Shown here piece by piece: positions 41,786 to 49,594 of a stretch of 64,000 nt of DNA. The notes below the pieces were generated by a model, which was not told the origin of the DNA, did not search any database, and was given only the letters and a program-made list of their open reading frames with translations. Source of the DNA: Curtobacterium sp. MCPF17_052 (lineage in GTDB: Bacteria; Actinomycetota; Actinomycetes; Actinomycetales; Microbacteriaceae); assembly GCF_003234085.1 (NCBI RefSeq), contig NZ_QKSD01000006.1, forward strand, positions 62,001-126,000, read 5' to 3'. Each line of letters opens with the position of its first letter. Within the stretch, counting starts at the first letter, position 1. The translations under genes were made by a program, and so were the position numbers.

Positions 41786-42363
41786 CCGACGTCCGACGCT
41801 TCACGAACGCCCGCCGGATGGCGCTGGCGTGGCGCTACGACGTGCCGCTCGTCGCCGGGCTCACGGTGCTGTGGGCGCTGCTCTGGGGGAACTGGACACC
41901 GCTCACGTTGCTCTGCGGCGTCGTCGTCGCGCTGCTCGTCACCCAGTCGCTGCCGCTGCCGCCGGTCCCGCTGTCGGCACGGTTCTCGATCGTGCACGTC
42001 GTGTGGTTCCTGCTGGTCTGGGCCGGGTACGTCGTGCTCGCGTCGTTCCGGGTCGCCTGGGTCGCGGTCCGGCCACGAGGAGTCCGGAAGAGCTCGATCG
42101 TCCTCGTCCAACTGCACACCACGTCGGAGATGACCTTCACGCTGTCCACCATCGCGATCTCACTCGTCCCCGGCTCCTACGTCATCGACGAGGACCTGCG
42201 CCGTCGACGCCTGCTCCTCCACGTGCTCGACACCGAGCGCCCCGAGCAGGTGGACGCCGCCCGACGGGAAGCGCACCGGATCGAGGCGCTCGTGATCCGT
42301 GCGATCGGGTCGGCGCAGGACGTCTCCGAGCTGTCCGAACCGCTGCCCGAGGTGGTCCGGTGA
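41782..42363 (+). CDS. mrpE: Mrp antiporter subunit E
   Basis: 193 residues. Two to three N-terminal helices, with VVWFLLVWAGYVVLASFRVA as the last, are followed by a cytosolic domain containing TTSEMTFTLSTIAISLVPGS, the family signature. The ATG overlaps the mrpD stop by four bases. MrpE is needed for assembly and full activity of the complex. Length and motifs are normal. Confidence 0.94.
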   Translation: MTDVRRFTNARRMALAWRYDVPLVAGLTVLWALLWGNWTPLTLLCGVVVALLVTQSLPLPPVPLSARFSIVHVVWFLLVWAGYVVLASFRVAWVAVRPRGVRKSSIVLVQLHTTSEMTFTLSTIAISLVPGSYVIDEDLRRRRLLLHVLDTERPEQVDAARREAHRIEALVIRAIGSAQDVSELSEPLPEVVR

Positions 42364-42758
42364 GCGCCGCCGTCGTCGTCATGGCGGTCGGGATCGCCCT
42401 GGTCCTGGCGTTGCTCGGCGCGACCCTCGTCCTCGCGGTCGGTCGGATCGTCCGCGGCCCCACCATCCTCGACCGGATGATCGGGTCCGACATGGTGCTC
42501 ACCACCGTCCTGCTCGTGATCGCCGCATCGATCGTCGTCCGCCAGGACGCGAGCGCCGTGCCGGTGCTCGTCGTGATCGCCGCGACGAGCGTCTTCGCGA
42601 CCGTCGCCGTCGCGCGCGCGGTCACCCCGTCGACCGACCCCGAGGACGAGGGCATGGACGCGACCACCCCGGAGCACGCCGTGCAGGCAGCAGACGAAGA
42701 GGCTGCGGACGACGCGCACACCACCGACGACGGCCACAGCGCGGGAGGGCAGCGATGA
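42360..42758 (+). CDS. mrpF: Mrp antiporter subunit F, extended
   Basis: 132 residues. The first 88 are a standard three-helix MrpF with RGPTILDRMIGSDMVLTTVL as signature. The last 44 residues form an acidic tail (TPSTDPEDEGMDATTPEHAV and onwards, rich in Asp, Glu and His). Typical MrpF is about 90 residues. The GTG overlaps the mrpE stop by four bases. Confidence 0.94.
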   Translation: MSAAVVVMAVGIALVLALLGATLVLAVGRIVRGPTILDRMIGSDMVLTTVLLVIAASIVVRQDASAVPVLVVIAATSVFATVAVARAVTPSTDPEDEGMDATTPEHAVQAADEEAADDAHTTDDGHSAGGQR

Positions 42759-43117
42759 CCGAGATGACGGACATGCTCCAGGCGTTCCTCGACGACGCCG
42801 GCATCCGGGCGTGGATCGCCCTCGCGCTGCTGCTCGTCGGGGCTGCGCTGTCACTCGGCGCGGCGATCGGCATCGTCCGGTTCCCCGACCCGCTGGTCCG
42901 ACTGCACGCGATGTCGAAGCCGCAGGTCCTCGGTCTCGCCTGCTGCCTGGCGGCCGTCGTCGTCGCCGTGTGGACCTGGTCCGTGCTGTGGATGGTGATC
43001 CCGGCGATGGTGTTCCAGCTCGCGCTCGTGCCGGTGTCGACGCACATGATCGCCCGCGCCGGACTGCGCTCGGGCGACTACCGGCACGAGGACCTGCTGG
43101 TCGACGACACGGAGTGA
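42755..43117 (+). CDS. mrpG: Mrp antiporter subunit G
   Basis: 120 residues with three helices. IGIVRFPDPLVRLHAMSKPQ is the MrpG/PhaG signature, and the last helix carries MVIPAMVFQLALVPVSTHMI. The ATG overlaps the mrpF stop by four bases, closing the operon. The hydrophilic tail is short and normal. The MFS gene converges from the other strand only 13 bases later, and no separate terminator is visible. Confidence 0.94.
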   Translation: MTEMTDMLQAFLDDAGIRAWIALALLLVGAALSLGAAIGIVRFPDPLVRLHAMSKPQVLGLACCLAAVVVAVWTWSVLWMVIPAMVFQLALVPVSTHMIARAGLRSGDYRHEDLLVDDTE

Positions 43118-43130
43118 CGGCGGAGCGGGG

Positions 43131-44354
43131 TCAGCGCAGCGCGTCCCGGCGGGACAGCAGCAGGTTGGCCGCTCCAGCCAGCACGACGACGGCGGCCGAG
43201 AACGCCGGGAACGCCATCGCGGCCGGGGTGCCGGCACGCTCGGCGACCTCACCGACGACCGCACTCGCGATCGACTGCCCGACGATGACCGCCGAGCCGA
43301 GGATCGTCATGGTGGTCGCCGAACGGCCCACCGGCGACCGGTCCGAGCCCAGGCTGTACTGGGTGACGAGGGTGGGGCCGATGCCGATCCCCATCACGGC
43401 GAGGACGATCCCGACCGCGAGCACGGAGTCCGCGGTGGCGAAGACGATCGCGGATGCCAGCAGCACCACGCCGAACAGCAGCCAGCGCCAACCGAGCCGG
43501 AAGGCCCGCGGGAACGCCGCCGACCCGAGCGCGAGCCCGGCCGAGCCGATGCCCATCAGGCCGTAGAGCAACCCGGCCCGCGAGGACCCGCCGTGGTCGG
43601 CCATGAACGCGGTCAGCGCGGTCAGCGTCGACCCGAAGAAGAACCCGATGCCGAGGATGCCGACGACGACCACCACCAGTCGGGGCCGCAGGAGCTGCCG
43701 GGCCGGTGCCGGACGCGGGTCGGACGCATGCCCGAGGGTCAGGCGACCGGTCGGGTGCAGGGCGAACGCGGTGACGAACACGAACGTCAGCACCGAGGCA
43801 CCGGCGACGGCGACCCACGGCGCGATGGCGCTCGCGAGGACGCCGACCAGGAACGGTCCGACGATGAAGACGGTCTCGTCGGCGGCGGACTCGTACGCCA
43901 TGGTGCCGCTGAGGACCCGCTCGTGCCGCTTCGGTTCCATCCGGTTCCGGATGATCGCGACGAGCCGGGTGCGGGACATCGGCGCCACCTGGGGTGCGCT
44001 CGCCCCGATGAGGAACGACATCGCCAGGACGGCCAGGTCCGGGGCGCTGCCCTGCACGACGAAGGGCAGCGCCCCGAGCAGGACGGCGTTGGCCAGGCCG
44101 ACGGGCACGAGCACGGCGCGCTGCCCGTACTTGTCCGCGGCGGCGCCGACGAGCGGCCCGAACAGCGCCGAGCCGATGCCGACCGAGGCCGAGTTGATGC
44201 CACCGAGGGCGACCGAGTCGCGTGCGGCGACGACGAGCGTCAGCACGCCGACGACCATCATCGCGAACGGCAGTCGCGCCACGAAGGCGATGGGGAAGTA
44301 GGACCGCCCGGCGAGGGCGATCAGGGAAGCGCCGGAGGAACGCGCCTGGAGCAT
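43131..44354 (-). CDS. MFS transporter
   Basis: 407 residues with about 12 hydrophobic helices in two halves. GPLVGAAADKYGQRAVLVPV is the loop 2-3 motif A of the major facilitator superfamily (G-x-x-x-D-x-x-G-x-R). The central cytosolic loop contains HASDPRPAPARQ. The pattern resembles small-molecule or sugar efflux proteins, with substrate unknown. The ATG at 44354 has GAAGG about ten bases upstream; an upstream ATG at 44399 is possible. It converges with the Mrp operon. Confidence 0.87.
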   Translation of the reverse strand: MLQARSSGASLIALAGRSYFPIAFVARLPFAMMVVGVLTLVVAARDSVALGGINSASVGIGSALFGPLVGAAADKYGQRAVLVPVGLANAVLLGALPFVVQGSAPDLAVLAMSFLIGASAPQVAPMSRTRLVAIIRNRMEPKRHERVLSGTMAYESAADETVFIVGPFLVGVLASAIAPWVAVAGASVLTFVFVTAFALHPTGRLTLGHASDPRPAPARQLLRPRLVVVVVGILGIGFFFGSTLTALTAFMADHGGSSRAGLLYGLMGIGSAGLALGSAAFPRAFRLGWRWLLFGVVLLASAIVFATADSVLAVGIVLAVMGIGIGPTLVTQYSLGSDRSPVGRSATTMTILGSAVIVGQSIASAVVGEVAERAGTPAAMAFPAFSAAVVVLAGAANLLLSRRDALR

Positions 44355-44478
44355 GGTGGGGGTGTGCCTTCTCGGCCCACTCGTGTGGAGCGGACCCATC
44401 GGGTGCCGCCGCTGTCCGCCGGGGTGCCGGCGTCCGGTAGATACACGGTTGTTGCTGGTTTGCCCGTCCACTGTACCT

Positions 44479-44527
44479 GCCGGACGGGAGGCTCACCCAG
44501 GGTCCAGCACCGAGCCTCCCGTCCGGC
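44479..44527. terminator. 16-bp-stem hairpin downstream of the Fic gene
   Basis: GCCGGACGGGAGGCTC (44479-44494) pairs perfectly with GAGCCTCCCGTCCGGC (44512-44527) across 17 bases. It lies ten bases after the Fic stop on the minus strand and is a member of the GACGGGAGGC family. Confidence 0.85.
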
Positions 44528-44536
44528 GCTCCTCCG

Positions 44537-45733
44537 TCAGAGCGAGCGCAGCCGTCGGCCGCGGCGGCCGGCGCGAGCCGCGAAGGCGTCGAGGGCGCGG
44601 AGGACATCGTCACTGCGGTAGACCCGCGAACGCAGCGAGTACTCGGACTTCGCCTGCAGCACGCCGGCCGCGATGAGGGTGTCGAGGGCCCGGTAGACGT
44701 TCACGGACGGCCCGAGCTCGACTCCCAGTGTCGCCGCGGTGACGACCGGCTGACGGGCGATCACCTCGAGGACGCGCCACACTGCGGAATCGCTCCGGGA
44801 CCGGACCGTCTCCCGCCAGCGCTCACGCACCGCGTGCACCTCGTCCACCAGGACCGTGGCGTTGTGCACCGCTCGGAAGCACGCTTCGGCGGTGGCGAGG
44901 ACGATCGCCTCGACGTCACCCGCGCGGTACGAGTCGAGGGCTGCGTGGTACCCAGCGGTGTCGGTCAACAGGCCGGCGGAGACGGGGATGGTCACGTTCC
45001 TCGTCAGTCCGGTTCCGCGGAACATCGCCTGCATCAGCGCCCGCCCGGTCCGGCCGTTGCCGTCGGTGAACGGGTGGATCGTTTCGAACTGCGCGTGCGC
45101 GACGGCGATCTGGACGAGCCGTGGCAGGTCGGACCGCCGCGCGAACCGCATGACGTCGTCGATCAGCGCCGGGACGCGGTCGGCTCGGGGCGCGACGAAC
45201 TCCGCACCCCGAGGACTGTCCGCGGCCCGTCCGATCCAGACCGGTTCGTCCCGCCACGCTCCGGCGTCGTGGTGCGGATCGCCATGGAGGAGCGCGGCGT
45301 GCATCGCGAGGACCGTCTCCGGCGTGAGTTCGTCCGCCAGGTCGAGCGCCGCCTGCATCGCACGCGTGTTGGCGACGATCTGTGCAGCGTTCTGCCGGGA
45401 CGTGTCGCCGAGCTCAGCGGTGAAGACGGCTCGCGCACTCGCGGTCAGGTGTTCGATCTGCGATGAAGCCGCGGCTTCGGAGCGCATCAGGAGCGGCGCG
45501 AACGCAGCGATCTCGCCACCGAGGCCCGCATCGAAGCGGACCAGGGCCTCCGTCGCATCGTCGACGACGGCGGCCGTCGCGGACGACACCACCGGGTCGA
45601 GGTCGACGATGAGCGGCGGGACGGCAGCGCTGTACGCATGCCCGACGCTGGATCGTCGGCTCGCGGCGACGCCGAATCCGGCGTACCGGGACTCGAACCA
45701 CAGCTCTTCGGAGTCGACGGCGGGCCATCCCAT
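44537..45733 (-). CDS. Fic family protein, self-inhibited class with C-terminal winged helix
   Basis: 398 residues. The Fic core is IHPFTDGNGRTGRALM (His220 to Arg231), the complete AMP-transfer motif, preceded by the flap region. An N-terminal inhibitory helix with SSQIEHL (residues 90-96) matches (S/T)xxxE(G/N) except for His at the last place, so this is a class II, self-inhibited Fic. Residues from about 310 form a winged helix (ARQPVVTAATLGVELGPSVN), which may bind DNA. Fic enzymes AMPylate target proteins. A GGAGG site lies upstream, and a 13-bp inverted repeat sits at the promoter. Confidence 0.92.
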   Translation of the reverse strand: MGWPAVDSEELWFESRYAGFGVAASRRSSVGHAYSAAVPPLIVDLDPVVSSATAAVVDDATEALVRFDAGLGGEIAAFAPLLMRSEAAASSQIEHLTASARAVFTAELGDTSRQNAAQIVANTRAMQAALDLADELTPETVLAMHAALLHGDPHHDAGAWRDEPVWIGRAADSPRGAEFVAPRADRVPALIDDVMRFARRSDLPRLVQIAVAHAQFETIHPFTDGNGRTGRALMQAMFRGTGLTRNVTIPVSAGLLTDTAGYHAALDSYRAGDVEAIVLATAEACFRAVHNATVLVDEVHAVRERWRETVRSRSDSAVWRVLEVIARQPVVTAATLGVELGPSVNVYRALDTLIAAGVLQAKSEYSLRSRVYRSDDVLRALDAFAARAGRRGRRLRSL

Positions 45734-45760
45734 GTCGTCCTCCTGTCACTGCGTGGGCTC

Positions 45761-45794
45761 GAGTTCGACACTTAGCCTACCAAGTGTCGAACTC
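45761..45794. promoter_or_regulatory. Perfect 13-bp inverted repeat upstream of the Fic gene
   Basis: GAGTTCGACACTT (45761-45773) is the exact reverse complement of AAGTGTCGAACTC (45782-45794), with an 8-base AGCCTACC spacer. It is only moderately GC-rich and lacks the form of a terminator. It begins 28 bases before the Fic start codon, so it is read as an operator, possibly for the protein's own winged helix. Confidence 0.65.
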
Positions 45795-45832
45795 GTGCCC
45801 CGCTGGTGACACTTCCGTCGGGCCGGCTCGGG

Positions 45833-46876
45833 TCAGGAGACCTCGCCGGAGCGGGCCCCCGCCCAGAGGTCGACGTCGGTGATGCCGACCGTGTGCTCGT
45901 CGATGGTGCGGAGCTCGTCGTCCGAGAACGACGTGTTCGCGAGCGCGGCGACGTTGTCCTCGAGCTGTTCCACGCGGGAGGCGCCCATCACGAGCGAGGT
46001 GACCCGCTCGTCCCGCAGCGCCCAGGCCAGGGCGAGCTGCGCCATCGTCTGGCCGCGCGACTCGGCGACGGCGTTGAGCGCACGAAGGTGTTCGACGACC
46101 TCGGGCGTGATCGACGAGGGGTCGAGCGACTTCCCGGCCGCGGCACGCGAGCCCTCGGGCACGCCGTCGAGGTACTTGCCGGTGAGCAGCCCCTGCGCCA
46201 GGGCGGTGAACCCGATCACACCGAACCCGAGCTCGCCGGCCGCGTCGAGCAGCCCCTCCGTCTCGATCCAGCGGTTCAGCATCGAGTAGGACGGCTGGTG
46301 GATGAGGAGCGGCGTGCCGAGGTCGCGGAGGATCGCGGCGGCCTGACGGGTGCGTTCGGCGTCGTACGACGAGATGCCGACGTAGAGCGCCTTGCCCTGC
46401 TGGACGGCGGTGTGCAGCGCGCCCATCGTCTCCTCGAGCGGGGTGGAGGCATCGAGGCGGTGCGAGTAGAAGACGTCGACGTAGTCGAGCCCGGTGCGGC
46501 GGAGGGACTGGTCGAGCGAGGCGAGGACGTACTTGCGGGAGCCGCCGCCCTGGCCGTAGGGGCCGGGCCACATGTCCCAGCCGGCCTTCGTCGAGACCAC
46601 CATCTCGTCACGGTACGGCGCGAAGTCCTCGCGCATGAGCTTGCCGAAGTTCAGCTCCGCGGCCCCGTAGGGCGGGCCGTAGTTGTTCGCGAGGTCGTGG
46701 TGGGTGATGCCGAGGTCGAACGCCCGGCGACTGACCGCTCGCTGGGTCTCGAACGGGACGTCGTCGCCGAAGTTGTGCCAGTAGCCCAGCGAGAGCAGCG
46801 GCAGGTCGAGGCCCGAGTGCCCGGTCCGCCGGTAGGTCATCGAGTCGTAGCGGTCGTCGGCAGCGATGTAGGTCAT
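45833..46876 (-). CDS. Aldo/keto reductase, YghZ/glyceraldehyde-3-phosphate reductase type
   Basis: 347 residues of the (beta/alpha)8 NADPH-dependent aldo/keto reductase family. The catalytic tetrad is in THHDLANNYGPPYG (Asp, Tyr), VVSTKAGWDMWPGPYG (Lys) and FYSHRLDASTP (His). These motifs, with GSRKYVLASLDQSL, match the YghZ/Gpr subgroup that detoxifies methylglyoxal or reduces L-glyceraldehyde 3-phosphate. C-terminal SRVEQLEDNVAAL is the cofactor end. Upstream ribosome signals are weak. It is divergent from the DUF1801 gene. Confidence 0.9.
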   Translation of the reverse strand: MTYIAADDRYDSMTYRRTGHSGLDLPLLSLGYWHNFGDDVPFETQRAVSRRAFDLGITHHDLANNYGPPYGAAELNFGKLMREDFAPYRDEMVVSTKAGWDMWPGPYGQGGGSRKYVLASLDQSLRRTGLDYVDVFYSHRLDASTPLEETMGALHTAVQQGKALYVGISSYDAERTRQAAAILRDLGTPLLIHQPSYSMLNRWIETEGLLDAAGELGFGVIGFTALAQGLLTGKYLDGVPEGSRAAAGKSLDPSSITPEVVEHLRALNAVAESRGQTMAQLALAWALRDERVTSLVMGASRVEQLEDNVAALANTSFSDDELRTIDEHTVGITDVDLWAGARSGEVS

Positions 46877-46929
46877 GGACCCGAGCCTGCCACGGCGCTA
46901 CCGTGGGCTGCACCGACGAGGGAGCACCG

Positions 46930-47388
46930 ATGGCAGCACGCGACGAGGCGTCCGCGACCACCTTCACTGCCGAGGAGCAGGCCGCCATGCGCGAGCACGC
47001 GGCCGAGGTGAAGGCGAGCCGGAAACGCGGGACGACGAAGGCCGAGAAGGCGGCGCTCGACGCCCAGGCCGTGGTCGACAGGATCGCCGCGATGCCCGAG
47101 CCCGACCGGGGCCTGGCCGAACGGATCCACCGGATCGCGCTCGAGGCTGCGCCCGACCTGGCACCGAAGCTCTGGTACGGCATGCCCGCGTACGCGAAGG
47201 ACGGCGCCGTCGTGTTCTTCTTCCAGGACGCGGGGAAGTTCAAGGCGCGCTACTCGACGCTCGGGTTCCAGGACCCGGCGACACTGGACGACGGGTCGTT
47301 CTGGCCGACCTCGTTCGCGGTGACGCCGGAGTTCTCCGGCGCCGACGAGCAGGCCGTCGCCGAGCTCATCCGTCGCGCGACGGCCTGA
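46930..47388 (+). CDS. DUF1801 (YdhG/iron-chaperone-like fold) protein
   Basis: 152 residues. A charged helical N-terminus (EHAAEVKASRKRGTTKAEKA) precedes the DUF1801 domain: APKLWYGMPAYAKDGAVVFF is the conserved core, followed by FKARYSTLGFQDPATLDDG. The domain shares its fold with frataxin-like proteins, but no biochemical role is firm. The ATG at 46930 has GAGGGAG eight bases upstream. Its 3' end overlaps the end of the convergent MarR gene by 23 bases, so both transcripts share sense-antisense sequence there. Confidence 0.85.
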   Translation: MAARDEASATTFTAEEQAAMREHAAEVKASRKRGTTKAEKAALDAQAVVDRIAAMPEPDRGLAERIHRIALEAAPDLAPKLWYGMPAYAKDGAVVFFFQDAGKFKARYSTLGFQDPATLDDGSFWPTSFAVTPEFSGADEQAVAELIRRATA

Positions 47389-47824
47389 GCCCCGCCTCGA
47401 TCCGCTCGAGCAGGCCGACAGCGGCCGTCACGGCGCCGTCGTGGGTGCCCTGCCCGTCGAGGGCTCCGCGGAGCGCCTCCGCCCACCGGGCCCGCAGCAC
47501 ACCGATGTTCTCGGCCGCGAGCGCCGTCGGGAACAGCTGTGCGGTCCGGGCGTCGTCCGGGTGCGCACGGCGTTCTATCATGCCCTTCGCGACGAGCGAC
47601 CCGAGCGCGACGCTGAGGTTGCTCCGCCGGAGCGCGGTCGCGTCCGCCGTGGCACTCGGCGTCGTCCCCGGGTTCGTGTCGACCCAGCGCATCACCAGGA
47701 CCTCGGTGCCGGTCAGTGGCACGACGTCGACCGCGCGCGGTCCGGTCGGGTCGAGCTCCCGCGCGACGCTGAGGACGACGTCCGCAAGCCGGGCCAACGC
47801 GTCGTCGGAGGTCGGGGAGGTCAT
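47366..47824 (-). CDS. MarR family transcriptional regulator
   Basis: 152 residues with the MarR winged helix: TPSATADATALRRSNLSVAL as helix-turn-helix and AHPDDARTAQLFPT as wing. TACGGT lies six bases before the ATG with no ribosome site, suggesting a leaderless start. No divergent gene shares its promoter, since PAP2 transcription ends 52 bases upstream on the same strand; its targets are unknown. The last 23 bases overlap the DUF1801 gene on the other strand. Confidence 0.88.
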   Translation of the reverse strand: MTSPTSDDALARLADVVLSVARELDPTGPRAVDVVPLTGTEVLVMRWVDTNPGTTPSATADATALRRSNLSVALGSLVAKGMIERRAHPDDARTAQLFPTALAAENIGVLRARWAEALRGALDGQGTHDGAVTAAVGLLERIEAGLRPSRDG

Positions 47825-47876
47825 CCCCGCACCGTAACGCGCGCCGACGGACAGCCTGCTGGGCGACGGACGGCGC

Positions 47877-48593
47877 TCAGTGCCGTGCGGTGAGCGCCGG
47901 GCGCCGCAGCACGGGGATGCGCGGCATCGCCCAGTCCACCCAGACCAGCCGGGCGGCCGGCGCGACGGCGAGCGCCCACACCACCGACGCGACGGTGTCG
48001 GTCGGGTAGTGCACGGCGTCGATGATGAGCGACAGGACGACCACCACGACGACCACGGTGCCGAGCGTCACCGCGAGGGTGTGCCATCGGGTGTCGCGGA
48101 GCACCCACGTCAAGGCGATGACGATGGCGACGATGAAGACCGTGTGCCCGCTCGGGTACGAGGGGTCGGGCTGCGTGGCGAACGGGTGCGGCAGCAGCGA
48201 CGTGTCCGGGCGGGGGCGCTGGAGGAGTTCCTTGACGAGGTCCGATGGCACCCAGGTGATCGCGACCGTCCCGGCGAACGCGGCCGCCGGGCGGACGTCG
48301 CGCTGCACGGCCCAGACCACCCCGGTGACGATGATCGTGACGCCGATCGCCGGGGCGGGGCTGATCACGTGGTAGACCGCCGAGGTGAACGCCCCGAAGC
48401 CCCCGGTGTGCAGGGTGTTCAGCGCGTGCGCGAGGCCGAAGTCGACGTCGCCGAGGACGAAGCCGACGATCGTGATGACGATCACGGTGCCGAGGGCGAT
48501 CGCGAGCGTCGCGAGCGGGTACGGCGCGCGCACGAGGATGCCGGTCGGCGTGCGCTCCCGGCGGGCGGGCGTCAGGGCGGGCGCGTCGGTCAT
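47877..48593 (-). CDS. PAP2 superfamily phosphatase
   Basis: 238 residues with about six helices. The three phosphatase motifs are in order: KELLQRPRP, SYPSGH and DAVHYPTDTVASV (KxxxxxxRP, PSGH and SRxxxxxHxxxD types, with Asp-Ala-Val in place of the usual Ser-Arg-x at the third). Members dephosphorylate lipid phosphates such as undecaprenyl pyrophosphate or phosphatidic acid. The ATG has GGAGG nearby. It follows the ROK kinase gene on the same strand by 56 bases and may share its transcript. Confidence 0.88.
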   Translation of the reverse strand: MTDAPALTPARRERTPTGILVRAPYPLATLAIALGTVIVITIVGFVLGDVDFGLAHALNTLHTGGFGAFTSAVYHVISPAPAIGVTIIVTGVVWAVQRDVRPAAAFAGTVAITWVPSDLVKELLQRPRPDTSLLPHPFATQPDPSYPSGHTVFIVAIVIALTWVLRDTRWHTLAVTLGTVVVVVVVLSLIIDAVHYPTDTVASVVWALAVAPAARLVWVDWAMPRIPVLRRPALTARH

Positions 48594-48649
48594 CCGCTCA
48601 TCCTCCAGCCGGCGCACTGCTGCCGTGCCGAGAGTCCGGCCCCGGCAGA

Positions 48650-49594
48650 TCAGAGAGCGCTCAGCCCTGCCTCGACCGCCCCTCTGACGACGAGCCGCCG
48701 CACCTGCGCCGCCGCCCCCAGCGCCACGGCGTCCGGGCCGAGCGCGGACTGTTCCACGCGGATCGTCGCGCCGCTGACCGGGGGTTCCGCCGCGAGGGCC
48801 GCGGCGACGGCGGGCGCGAGCAGGTCCCACGACCGTGCGACACCACCGCCGATGACGACCGTCGTCACGTCGAGGATCCCCGCGGTGAGCAGGACGGCGC
48901 GGGCGACGCCCCACCCCGCGGTCGTGAAGACGGCCTGCGCGTCCGGGTCCCCGGCACGTGCGGCGTCGGCGATCTGGTGTGTGCCGAGTCGTCGGCCGGT
49001 GCGGGCGGCGTAGCGGTCCGCCATCCCGCGGGCACCCGCGACCGTCTCGAGGTGGCCGCGTTGCCCGCAGGTGCAGGGGGTGTCGCCGAAGCCGGGCACG
49101 TGGCCGATCTCGCCCGCGGCACCGTGCGGTCCGCCGAACAGCGAGCCGCCCAGGACGAGGGCGCCGCCCACGCCGGTCCCGAGCGTCATGCCGAGCACGT
49201 CGGACTCCCCCGCGACGGCGCCGGTGGCGACCTCGCCGAGCAGGAACGCGTTGACGTCGTTGTCGAGCGTGGCCGGCACCCCGAGCCGTGCGGTGACGGC
49301 GTCGGTGACGCCGTACCCGGCCCAGCCGGTGAACGAGTTCGCGGTGACGAGCACCGTGCCCGTGGTCGGGTCGACGACACCGGCAGCGCCCACCCCGACA
49401 CCCGCAAGGGAGGCCCGGTGCCGGTCGAGCAGGGACCGCACCGCCGCCTCGGCCGCGTCGAGGATCGCGTCGCCGCCGTCGTGCGCGGGCGTCGGCAGGT
49501 CGATGCGGTCGAGGACCTCGAGGTCGGTGGTGGCTAGCAGGACCTTGGTGTTCGTCCCGCCGACGTCGATGCCGGCGACGACCTCCGCGGTCAC
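48650..49594 (-). CDS. ROK family sugar kinase
   Basis: 314 residues. The phosphate loop is AGIDVGGTNTKVLL at the start, the sugar-site Asn-Asp is in ATLDNDVNAFLLGE, and a zinc motif lies in PCTCGQRGHLETV, where His replaces the third cysteine of the ROK pattern. It lacks a DNA-binding domain, so it is an enzyme rather than a regulator; glucose, N-acetyl-amino-sugars or similar are family substrates. The GTG overlaps the stop of the ATPase gene (GTGA), so the kinase is made with the transporter and probably phosphorylates its cargo or a product of it. Confidence 0.88.
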   Translation of the reverse strand: MTAEVVAGIDVGGTNTKVLLATTDLEVLDRIDLPTPAHDGGDAILDAAEAAVRSLLDRHRASLAGVGVGAAGVVDPTTGTVLVTANSFTGWAGYGVTDAVTARLGVPATLDNDVNAFLLGEVATGAVAGESDVLGMTLGTGVGGALVLGGSLFGGPHGAAGEIGHVPGFGDTPCTCGQRGHLETVAGARGMADRYAARTGRRLGTHQIADAARAGDPDAQAVFTTAGWGVARAVLLTAGILDVTTVVIGGGVARSWDLLAPAVAAALAAEPPVSGATIRVEQSALGPDAVALGAAAQVRRLVVRGAVEAGLSAL

